Assembly: GCA_905477785.1 (NCBI GenBank)
Contig: CAJQGR010000023.1
Span: forward strand, 1-36,953
Origin: an uncultured Hellea sp.
Lineage (GTDB): Bacteria > Pseudomonadota > Alphaproteobacteria > Caulobacterales > Maricaulaceae
DNA length: 36,953 nucleotides
Reading direction: 5' to 3'
A program made the position numbers and the translations under genes. The notes under the pieces were generated by a model, which saw only the letters and a program-made list of their open reading frames with translations, was not told where the DNA came from and did not search any database. Numbering within the stretch: the first letter of the stretch is position 1; each line of letters begins with the position of its first letter. Positions 25,363 to 32,690 of the stretch are shown piece by piece.

Positions 25363-26533
25363 AAGCGCTTTCAATAGTAAAAGTAAGACCGGCTTTAGAA
25401 ATCAGACGCTCTATTAATGCCGCTCCCATTGCAGGAGCCGGGGTATATATACCACCAGGAGTTTTTTCGCGTGATACATCCATTGCTAGACATAGAGCCG
25501 ACTCCGCAATCATCTTTGAAGTGGATCCATATCCCGGATCTCTATCGCCTTTAACTGAAACGATAAGGGTTTCGCCCCCCTGAAAGTTACCCACAAACAT
25601 AATATCATAATAGCCCGTATCACGCTCTTCTTTACTAGGCCCATCGCCGGGTTTTGGAGGATTTTTAGCCAGTGAGTTATCTCCAGCTACATGATTAGCA
25701 ACAGCTTTTCCCTCTTCGCCTGGACCTGTAAGCATCATTTCATCATAAATAAAGTCTACCCCGTAAAGGTGGCCTAATAAAGCATTTGAACGGTGAACAT
25801 TCTTTGTATTTATGGATGCCATAATAAAAGGTGCAGCCCAACTACCAAGATCTTTCTCTTCCATTGGCTTATTTCCTTTCGGCTGTTCAGGTCCACTAAA
25901 GCCTGGCACTAATGAAAATGGGTCTTTAAGCCATTTTAGAACTTCTGGCTCTTGCATGGCACGCTTCATAGTCTCTCCAAAACTTGCCGCTGTTCCTCCT
26001 GAAAAAGTACCTTTCATTTTACGAACCCGTCCTCGGACTTTGAGGCATGGCCTACCATACTTTGTGATCGCATGTTGTTGTAAAAAATATACCCCAAGAT
26101 CAAATGGGATAGAATCAAAGCCACATGAGTGAACTATGCGTGCACCACTAATTCTAGCTAAATCACTATATTTATTTATCGTGTCCACCATCCAAGGAGG
26201 CTCACCCGATAAATCTACATAGTCTGTACCCTGTTTGACACAAGCCCCTAATAGATTTTCACCATATAACTGATAAGGCCCAACTGTTGTGCATATGGAT
26301 TTTGTACGCGACGCCATTAATTCTAGTGAATTTACATCAGATGAGTCAGCTATGATAAAAGGAATACTCTGGGGTATTTTCATTTCATCACGAACTTCCT
26401 CGAGCTTACTAGCTGATCGGCCTGCCATTGCCCATGAAATTTTTTGGCCATATGTATTTTGTAAGTATTCTGCTACCAAACGGCCTGTGAAACCAGTGGC
26501 CCCAAAAACAATAACATCAAATTCACGATCCAT
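25361..26533 (-). CDS. Saccharopine dehydrogenase-like, trans-acting enoyl reductase family protein
   Basis: 390 aa. The N-terminal Rossmann motif VIVFGATGFTGRLVAEYL with MAGRSASKLEEV is that of the saccharopine-dehydrogenase-like oxidoreductases. The segments CTTVGPYQLYGENLLGACVKQGTDYVDLSGEPPWM and ARIVHSCGFDSIPFDLGVYFLQ match the subgroup that includes mycobacterial trans-acting enoyl reductase (Rv2953-like) and human SCCPDH. Lysine metabolism is unlikely; reduction of a lipid-type enoyl substrate is the better guess. AGGAGAG precedes the ATG, and a 32-bp palindrome lies directly before that ribosome site. Downstream gene of the group that starts at 28682. Confidence 0.85.
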   Translation of the reverse strand: MDREFDVIVFGATGFTGRLVAEYLQNTYGQKISWAMAGRSASKLEEVRDEMKIPQSIPFIIADSSDVNSLELMASRTKSICTTVGPYQLYGENLLGACVKQGTDYVDLSGEPPWMVDTINKYSDLARISGARIVHSCGFDSIPFDLGVYFLQQHAITKYGRPCLKVRGRVRKMKGTFSGGTAASFGETMKRAMQEPEVLKWLKDPFSLVPGFSGPEQPKGNKPMEEKDLGSWAAPFIMASINTKNVHRSNALLGHLYGVDFIYDEMMLTGPGEEGKAVANHVAGDNSLAKNPPKPGDGPSKEERDTGYYDIMFVGNFQGGETLIVSVKGDRDPGYGSTSKMIAESALCLAMDVSREKTPGGIYTPAPAMGAALIERLISKAGLTFTIESA

Positions 26534-26545
26534 ATATTTCTCTCC

Positions 26546-26577
26546 TACAATATATGCAATTTATTGCATATATTGTA
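26546..26577. promoter_or_regulatory. 32-bp palindrome (15-bp perfect arms), candidate operator
   Basis: TACAATATATGCAAT (26546-26560), TT, then its exact reverse complement ATTGCATATATTGTA (26563-26577). It ends next to the AGGAGAG ribosome site of the saccharopine-dehydrogenase-like gene and lies in the 87 bp between it and the upstream esterase gene. The arms are AT-rich and no T-run follows on the minus strand, so an operator for a dimeric regulator is more likely than a terminator. Confidence 0.6.
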
Positions 26578-26620
26578 TTTTGTAGCAAACTTTTATGGTT
26601 CCTAGCCAACTTAAATATAA

Positions 26621-27586
26621 CTACTCATTTGTGCTAGTAGCATTTGACTCACCCAACTCAAAAGACAATAGCCAATCGTACAGTTCGTTGCTGGAGTACA
26701 CACGTGTCCATGCATCGTGGCCCATATCTTCATGCACAGTAAAGCGTACATTTTCATGGCCGAGCTGCTCTAGTTTATCTAAACCTGCATAGAAATATTT
26801 AATCTCTACAGTAGCATCTCTACCTCCAGAAAATTGCCAAACAGGGAGATTTTGGGCTGCAATAGAATACATAAAACTTGGATGTCCCCAACCGACTACT
26901 GGTGCTATTGCTGCAAATCTATTAGGGTACTTACTGGCCATATACCAAGTCCCAAAACCACCATAGCTAAGCCCCGAAAGATATATTTTTTTTTGATTAA
27001 CTCGGTATTTCTTTTTAACATTATCTAAAATAGTTATTAATTCTGGTGCAACTTTTTCCCATCCATCCGGTAAAAGCGGGGCAACCCTATCCATATTAAT
27101 GAGTGAAGGTGTTCGCATTATACTTAATTCATTTAAAAAGGCCGGTGGCCGATGCGGGACTCCCTTTAACAAACGCACGGGTATATTTTTTTTAGAACGA
27201 TTAGTTATGTAATCAATACCTTTATTATCAAAATCAAACATTGGTAATTGAGGGGAAACAATAATAAATGGTAGGTCTTTTTTTTGAATCCAAGCTTCAT
27301 ATAAAGGTCCGTGCATTAACACATAATCGAGCTCATCTTTTCCATTTCCCCGCTCGCCATTGCCATGCAAAAACATTAAAATTGGCCAACTCATATTAGG
27401 TTGCGAATAATACTCTCTTGGCAAATACACAAAATAGTTTCGATCTTCTTGTTCAGATTGACTAAAATAAGTATCTCTTTTGAGCTCAGATTCAGAAATT
27501 ACTTTTTTTGTTGAGTTATCAATAGGAACATCACAGCCAATTATTAATATAAAAAAACTAATTACTAAGGATAAAAGAACTTTCAT
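26621..27586 (-). CDS. Lipoprotein alpha/beta hydrolase (esterase/PHB-depolymerase-like)
   Basis: 321 aa. The leader MKVLLSLVISFFILIIGC has a good lipobox (IIG-C18), so the protein should be membrane anchored. The fold is that of secreted feruloyl-esterase/prolyl-oligopeptidase-like hydrolases: FVYLPREYY, PILMFLHGNGERG (oxyanion region), YLSGLSYGGFGTWYMASKYPNRFAAIAPVVGWG with the nucleophile in GLSYGG, GGRDATVEIKY (acid region) and EDMGHDAWTRVY with the His. It likely hydrolyses an ester in the periplasm or at the surface; the substrate is unknown. It lies 13 bp downstream of the SMP-30-like gene. Confidence 0.85.
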   Translation of the reverse strand: MKVLLSLVISFFILIIGCDVPIDNSTKKVISESELKRDTYFSQSEQEDRNYFVYLPREYYSQPNMSWPILMFLHGNGERGNGKDELDYVLMHGPLYEAWIQKKDLPFIIVSPQLPMFDFDNKGIDYITNRSKKNIPVRLLKGVPHRPPAFLNELSIMRTPSLINMDRVAPLLPDGWEKVAPELITILDNVKKKYRVNQKKIYLSGLSYGGFGTWYMASKYPNRFAAIAPVVGWGHPSFMYSIAAQNLPVWQFSGGRDATVEIKYFYAGLDKLEQLGHENVRFTVHEDMGHDAWTRVYSSNELYDWLLSFELGESNATSTNE

Positions 27587-27599
27587 AAAAATCTTATAC

Positions 27600-28682
27600 T
27601 CAGTTTATTTTTACACGGCCAAGCTTTTCTGCGGTAAGGCTGGAAACATATAAATATCCATTATCAGTTATGATGGCGCCTGTTGTACTAGGGTAGGACG
27701 ATGTAGGGTCTTGCCATGTTTTTATAACATTCCCGTTAGCATCTATCTGTAATATAAAACCATAGCTTACAGCTTGTGGGCGCATAAAAGGTGGAAAACG
27801 CATCGCTACCTTTCTATTGATTGGGTTGTCAGAATTATTATCAAGCCACTTAGATCGCTGAGAAACTAACCCGATTAGAAATGTTTCTCGACCATCATTC
27901 ATTATTGGCCCTCGATTTATATTATCGGGAAAGCCGGGTAAGTTATCTAAGATAATTTTAGTATCACCATTAGGTAGTAATTTATGGAGTCGATACTTTC
28001 CTGTTTCTATCAAGAGAATTTCATTTTTAGAGGTGATAGCAACACCATTGGAAAATACATAACCTTCCTTTACCACCTTAGTTTCTTTTGTCTTGGGGTT
28101 AAACGACAACAATCTTCCAGTTCCGCTATGTTCCATTAATTCTAACAAGCTAGCATCTAATGTTGTTCCAATATTTTTAGCACCAAATTTTGTAGAAGCA
28201 TCAGAAAAATAAATTATACCATCCCCAGCAATATCAAGGTCGTCTGCATATAAAATGGGGCTATTATCAACGCTATTTGTTAAAACATCAACTTTACCAT
28301 CTTTAGAAATAGATAGCAGACCTCGAAAAGCATCAGCAACAATAAGGTTGCCATTTTTATCCATTTCCATTCCTAAGGCCGATCCTCCTGTATTGGCGTA
28401 CTCTTTATGAGTTAGACTAATGGGGTCAATTTCAAGAATTATTCCCTCTTGTGATGAAGTATAGATTTTATTTTGATAAAAAACTATATCCTCAGGTCCA
28501 TGCGTTGCACCAATATCAATTAGCTCTAATTTAGATAGATCTGAATTGGGGGCATAATCATCAATGTACCCCGCATCTTCTAAAGCGGTCCAAGAAACAG
28601 GGTTGACGGGGACAGGCCATAAGAGCAAATATGCCACGATTGAAAGCAAACCTACAGCTATCAAAAATAAATTCCTCTTCAT
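27600..28682 (-). CDS. Strictosidine synthase/SMP-30-like beta-propeller protein, membrane anchored
   Basis: 360 aa. An N-terminal membrane segment (residues 4-23, FLIAVGLLSIVAYLLLWPVP) precedes a six-bladed beta-propeller with repeats such as HGPEDIVFYQNKIYTSSQEGIILEID, LGMEMDKNGNLIVADAFRGLLSIS, IYFSDASTKFG and FSNGVAIT. The motifs resemble the strictosidine synthase-like/APMAP family, whose members include lactonases and arylesterases. The GAGGGG ribosome site and ATG (28680-28682) are clear. First gene of a three-gene minus-strand group with an esterase and an enoyl reductase; divergent from the exported four-gene cassette. Confidence 0.85.
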   Translation of the reverse strand: MKRNLFLIAVGLLSIVAYLLLWPVPVNPVSWTALEDAGYIDDYAPNSDLSKLELIDIGATHGPEDIVFYQNKIYTSSQEGIILEIDPISLTHKEYANTGGSALGMEMDKNGNLIVADAFRGLLSISKDGKVDVLTNSVDNSPILYADDLDIAGDGIIYFSDASTKFGAKNIGTTLDASLLELMEHSGTGRLLSFNPKTKETKVVKEGYVFSNGVAITSKNEILLIETGKYRLHKLLPNGDTKIILDNLPGFPDNINRGPIMNDGRETFLIGLVSQRSKWLDNNSDNPINRKVAMRFPPFMRPQAVSYGFILQIDANGNVIKTWQDPTSSYPSTTGAIITDNGYLYVSSLTAEKLGRVKIN

Positions 28683-28737
28683 ATGAATCCCCTCAAACTA
28701 TTTTAGCTTTTTTAATCCCTAATAGAAATTATAAATA

Positions 28738-28767
28738 TTGACTTAATCTATGAAAATTTCTTATTAA
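28738..28767 (+). promoter_or_regulatory. Candidate promoter of the exported four-gene cassette
   Basis: TTGACT (28738-28743) and TTATTA (28761-28766) with 17 bp between them, 28 bp before the first start codon of the cassette. Weak -10; assignment by position and resemblance only. Confidence 0.35.
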
Positions 28768-28794
28768 AAGAAACTTACAACAACATGGCAGAGT

Positions 28795-29976
28795 ATGATG
28801 AAAATTTTTAGTACTTTATTTATTTTATTTTTATTAACTTTTCCGGAAATATCTTTTTCTAAAGATAAGGTTTATTATGCGGGTCTTTCTTTCATTGGAA
28901 ACCACTCGGACAATCAGAAGTCTTACCCTTACAGCTACAAACTAGCTGAGGTAAAAAATGAAGAAGGCATTCCGTTACTTGAGAAAATTTTAGTCGAAAA
29001 AGTAAGAGGTGTCCAAAGGGATGATTTAGATTTTATTATTAACGACCTTGGGGATTATAAATCAGGGGACTCGGTTAGTATAGCACTAGCTATTGACTGG
29101 GAGAATGTAGCAATCGAGCAAATCGGAGGTCTTTATAAGCTGGTTCTTGATTTACATGCACAGGTACTAATTTTTGACTATGGCAAACAAAAAGTTGTGG
29201 GGAGCTATCCCATTGCTGTGCAGTTAAGGGACGTTTCACCCGAACAACCAAGTACTGAAAAAATAGAAAGTTTATTCAAAACGTTATTCTATGGAAACGA
29301 TAAAAATATAAATATACTTGATGTATTTTCCAGTCGGATTCAAACTGTGAGTATAAAAAGGTCATACGGACAATATCTTCGAGTAACAGAAGTAAATATA
29401 GAAGATAAAGCCCGGCCCTTTTTTCCCGATGATCATTCGGATTTTGAGAGGGCCTTTTCTGGGCTGTTAGCGCAAAGCTTTGGAAAGTTTTTATCTACCA
29501 ATCAAGATGTTTCGATGCTCCCTTTTTCCAGGGGAGAAGCGCTTGGTAATAAAATGGCCATGAGGTTCGCAAACGGGGATATTTTTAATTTGGAAATACC
29601 CTCAACCGATTTTGGTATAAAATTGACGCTAAGAGGCTTTAAAAAAGGCAGCGTAGGTAAAACTAGCTCAAAAGAAGCATTTGCATACGGTAGCTATATG
29701 CGCATCAAACTTGAACAGCCTGACTTTGGAAAAGTTTATTTTGACAGGCCTATAAGAAATGTAGCCGTAAAAGAGGTTCCTGTAACCCAGACTGATGTAG
29801 ATGACTGGGCAGCATTTCAAGAATCACTCTTTGCTCTATTTGATACATTCTCAAAAGAAATAACGGACACGGATAAAAAATGGGCTCAAAAAACGACAGG
29901 TAGTAAAAAAAATGATATCAAATTAGTTCTAAAAGAATTTGACCAATTCAAAAAAATATTGGACAAGTGCCGGTAA
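28795..29976 (+). CDS. Exported protein of unknown function, cassette gene 1
   Basis: 393 aa; I do not recognise the family. A signal peptide is clear (MMKIFSTLFILFLLTFPEISFS, cleavage near residue 22). The mature protein looks globular and mixed alpha/beta, without membrane segments: SVSIALAIDWENVAIEQIGGLYKL, LDLHAQVLIFDYGKQKVVGSYPIAVQLRDV and LRVTEVNIEDKARPFFPDD. The stretch VLIFDYGKQKVVGSYPI is reminiscent of strands in secreted TolB/CsgG-like accessory domains, but that is only an impression. The only Cys is the penultimate residue (C392). Two ATGs are tandem at 28795 and 28798. First of four genes spaced 17, 20 and 11 bp. Confidence 0.75.
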   Translation: MMKIFSTLFILFLLTFPEISFSKDKVYYAGLSFIGNHSDNQKSYPYSYKLAEVKNEEGIPLLEKILVEKVRGVQRDDLDFIINDLGDYKSGDSVSIALAIDWENVAIEQIGGLYKLVLDLHAQVLIFDYGKQKVVGSYPIAVQLRDVSPEQPSTEKIESLFKTLFYGNDKNINILDVFSSRIQTVSIKRSYGQYLRVTEVNIEDKARPFFPDDHSDFERAFSGLLAQSFGKFLSTNQDVSMLPFSRGEALGNKMAMRFANGDIFNLEIPSTDFGIKLTLRGFKKGSVGKTSSKEAFAYGSYMRIKLEQPDFGKVYFDRPIRNVAVKEVPVTQTDVDDWAAFQESLFALFDTFSKEITDTDKKWAQKTTGSKKNDIKLVLKEFDQFKKILDKCR

Positions 29977-29993
29977 ACTAAGGGTAAGTAATT

Positions 29994-31124
29994 ATGAAGC
30001 TTCTAAAAAACTTTATTATAGTGTCAATAATTAGTTTGGCTATCCAAGCAATAACAAGCACTAATGCGATGTCTTTTGAAAGTATAAAGGGCATGGGCGA
30101 GTATACTTACGAAGGTAAGTTCAAGAAAAAAAACTACAGTACATATCAGAAAAAAGCTAAAGAAAAAGCTATAGAATCAGCTTGGACTAGATATATAGCG
30201 AGGCTACCGCAGGCACGACAAATAACTTACCAAAAGCTAGATGCAGAATTTAGGATGGATCTATCCCCTTATATCGGAAATGTTGAAATTCTTGATGAAA
30301 CGCATGATAAAGACCTTAAATCTGTTCAGATAATTGCAAGAGTTACTGTTTTTAGTGATGCAGTTGATACAAAATTAAATATGGCATCCGCTGTTAACAG
30401 GGCGGGTGATGATGCAAGTTATTTTAGTTTTATATTTTTAGCACGGCAAACCACCGCTATTAAATCTTTTGATGATAAAGTCGTTTCTATAGAGGCTAAA
30501 AGTGCATCAGCAGACCTGAATTCACAAAGCATTCAAACTAGCGAAGAAAATGAAGTGGCTAAATCATCCGAAACCGTAGCATCTTCCGAAGCTAATTTAA
30601 CGACCAAAGTCACAACAGGCGGTAGTACTGAAAGAAAAGCAGATCGTGTGTCTTATGATGTATCAAGCCCGCAGGATATTGATGCCGCTATGGGGGATAT
30701 ACTCAGTACGGCTGGGTATGAAGTAGTTTCATATGATGATATAGTGAGTGAATGCGGAGGCGTTGAGCCGGATGATATCAAATTTGAATTTAGTCAAGCG
30801 GATGATATGTCTAGACAAACAAGGCGATCTGCTATCAATGGCGCTAAAGACTGCGATGTAACTTATTTCTCAGTTGGAACAATCGATATAGGATTAAAGG
30901 ATACTGATCCCGTATCCGGTAACCAAAGGGTCTATGTGTCTGTGAGGGCACAAGTCTGGGATATTACTAGAAGGCTGCCCAAAAAAGTAGCCTCGGTTGG
31001 ACCGATCCAGTATGCTGGACTTGGACCAGATCAAATAGTAGCCCAAAGAAATGCTTTGATCCTTGCTGCTAAAGAGGGCGCCAAAAGCCTTGTAGATCAA
31101 ATGAATGCCAAAGGACTATATTAA
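29994..31124 (+). CDS. Exported FlgT/LPP20-like domain protein, cassette gene 2
   Basis: 376 aa. Signal peptide MKLLKNFIIVSIISLAIQAITSTNA. The N-terminal domain (about 30-125) has GMGEYTYEG, then a helix with KAKEKAIESAWTRYI, then YIGNVEILDETHDKDLKSVQIIARVTVFS: the layout of FlgT-N/LPP20-type domains (early glycine, A--KA---A helix, final V-V---VTV strand). Residues 160-215 are a Ser/Thr/Glu-rich linker. The C-terminal domain (about 220-376) includes AMGDILSTAGYEVVSYDDIV, CDVTYFSVGTIDIG and VYVSVRAQVWDITRRLPKKVASV, like a TolB/CsgG-type alpha/beta module. Ribosome site AAGGGTAAG. Function unknown; no flagellar genes nearby. Confidence 0.72.
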   Translation: MKLLKNFIIVSIISLAIQAITSTNAMSFESIKGMGEYTYEGKFKKKNYSTYQKKAKEKAIESAWTRYIARLPQARQITYQKLDAEFRMDLSPYIGNVEILDETHDKDLKSVQIIARVTVFSDAVDTKLNMASAVNRAGDDASYFSFIFLARQTTAIKSFDDKVVSIEAKSASADLNSQSIQTSEENEVAKSSETVASSEANLTTKVTTGGSTERKADRVSYDVSSPQDIDAAMGDILSTAGYEVVSYDDIVSECGGVEPDDIKFEFSQADDMSRQTRRSAINGAKDCDVTYFSVGTIDIGLKDTDPVSGNQRVYVSVRAQVWDITRRLPKKVASVGPIQYAGLGPDQIVAQRNALILAAKEGAKSLVDQMNAKGLY

Positions 31125-31144
31125 TATTAATAAAGGAAAATATT

Positions 31145-31819
31145 ATGAAAAAACTTTTAATAGTAGCTGTATCAACAGCTTTATTTGCCTCATCGTTTCC
31201 AGCAAGCGCACAAATGGGAATGCTAAAAAAAGCTAAAGGCTTAACATCTTCCAGCGATGCAGGGATAGGGGATTTGACTAGCCAGCAAGAGGGAATTGTC
31301 AACCGTTTGGTTTCAGGAATGACAAATATGACCTCAGGCCAAGCGCAAGTTGCCAGAGCCCTTGGATTAAAAGATCAGGCAGACCTACTCGAGAGTGAAA
31401 GGGACGCACTCTCCAGCGGTAACGTCAAAGATAAAGATGGAATCAAGCGCAGCATGAAAGTAAGTGAAGATGCACAGGAAGCCATTAACACAAAGATGGC
31501 AGAAGAAACGGTTATAGATGCTGAAGCAAAGAAAGAATTTGGAAAAGCTCTTCCATTTTATGCCAGGGGAACAGCGGATACTATTAGACTGCTACCTGAA
31601 ATAAAAAAATGGGCCTCATCCGCTAGCTCCACAATGAAGGGGGCGGGTATGAGAGAGTTACCAAAGCTTAAGAAAACCTTAGGAACTGGTCTTTTTGTAG
31701 CTAAAAACTTACCAAAATATGCTAAAAAATCACAAACAAGCTATAAAGCATTATCTGATTTCTCTAAGAAGAATGAAATTGATACATCTGAAGCTGACGA
31801 TATGCTTGGAGATCTTTAA
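31145..31819 (+). CDS. Exported helical protein of unknown function, cassette gene 3
   Basis: 224 aa; no family recognised. Signal peptide MKKLLIVAVSTALFASSFPASA with an ASA cleavage site. The mature protein is Lys/Ala/Ser-rich and looks entirely helical: SQQEGIVNRLVSGMTNMTSGQAQVARALGLKDQADLLESER, then SMKVSEDAQEAINTKMAEE and repeated KK/SK-rich helices to the C-terminus, which ends in SEADDMLGDL. No cysteine in the mature part and no membrane segment. Clear AAAGGA ribosome site. It may be a periplasmic helical structural subunit or chaperone of the cassette, but this is not shown by sequence. Confidence 0.72.
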   Translation: MKKLLIVAVSTALFASSFPASAQMGMLKKAKGLTSSSDAGIGDLTSQQEGIVNRLVSGMTNMTSGQAQVARALGLKDQADLLESERDALSSGNVKDKDGIKRSMKVSEDAQEAINTKMAEETVIDAEAKKEFGKALPFYARGTADTIRLLPEIKKWASSASSTMKGAGMRELPKLKKTLGTGLFVAKNLPKYAKKSQTSYKALSDFSKKNEIDTSEADDMLGDL

Positions 31820-31830
31820 TAGGATATATC

Positions 31831-32679
31831 ATGAATAAGCTTTTAACTTATCTTGTAGTTTTTACTGGGTTTTTACTCATCTCGCTTATGGATGTTGGAG
31901 CCCAAGAGAACCCAGATGTAGTTGTTGTAACCACTGAGGGTTCTGGAAACACAAGGCAAGCCGCAATCAATGATGCACTTGCCTTGGCTGTTTCTCAGGT
32001 AAATGGCATTACTATTTCAGCTAATGAAAATTCAAATGTAACCTCGGCTGATGTATCAAGCACATCTAGCTATGAGTCTGCAAATGCAATGGCCGGGCGT
32101 GTTGACACACAAGGAAAAGTTAAAGCTAAAAAACGACAATATAAAGAGGGATCCGAAGTCCCAGAAAAAGATGTCGCTGAGCTAGAGGGTAATTCAACTC
32201 AAAGAGTTCAGGCCGCCTCTGTTAGTGCGGGTGCACAAAAGTCTAATTTTCAAGGAACGGCAAACGTCTCTAATCGTGGTATAAACACCTCCACAAAAGG
32301 GCAAGTCCAAAGCTTTAAGTTAATAAGCTCCAGTCAAACAGAGGCTGGTTATCAAGTGACAGTTGAGGCGTCCGTTTTTTCTGCTGCAGCAAGAGATAGG
32401 CGTGTTAAATCTGAACAAAGAGAGAGCGCCTTAGCAAGGGAAAAGTCGAGGCAAGCCTCAGATAAAAGAAGAGCGGCTGAGGCTCGAGCAAGAGCCGCTG
32501 CTGATAGGCGCGCAGAAGCTGAAGCCTTAGCTAGGGCTGAAGAAGAAAAAAGGTTAGCTGAAGAAGCTAGGCAAAAACGGATTGAGGAAGCTAAGATTGA
32601 GGCTCAAAAAAAGAAAGATGCCCTTAGAGAAGAAATTAAAAATAGAAAAAGAGAGCAGGCGATGGATGACGACTGGTAG
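31831..32679 (+). CDS. Exported FlgT/LPP20-like protein with charged coiled coil, cassette gene 4
   Basis: 282 aa. A hydrophobic leader (residues 1-24, ending in DVGA) precedes a FlgT-N/LPP20-like pattern split in two: VVVTTEGSGNTRQAAINDALALAVSQVNGITI (about 30-62) and GQVQSFKLISSSQTEAGYQVTVEASVFS (about 155-185). Between them lies a Ser/Asn/Gln/Ala-rich insertion. From about 187 to the end runs an uninterrupted charged Ala/Arg/Glu/Lys coiled coil (TolA-like composition) finishing in DDDW. Ribosome site AGGA, 11 bp after gene 3. It shares its N-terminal layout with cassette gene 2. Last gene of the cassette; converges with the photolyase-like operon 11 bp away. Confidence 0.72.
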   Translation: MNKLLTYLVVFTGFLLISLMDVGAQENPDVVVVTTEGSGNTRQAAINDALALAVSQVNGITISANENSNVTSADVSSTSSYESANAMAGRVDTQGKVKAKKRQYKEGSEVPEKDVAELEGNSTQRVQAASVSAGAQKSNFQGTANVSNRGINTSTKGQVQSFKLISSSQTEAGYQVTVEASVFSAAARDRRVKSEQRESALAREKSRQASDKRRAAEARARAAADRRAEAEALARAEEEKRLAEEARQKRIEEAKIEAQKKKDALREEIKNRKREQAMDDDW

Positions 32680-32690
32680 TCGATAGGCGC

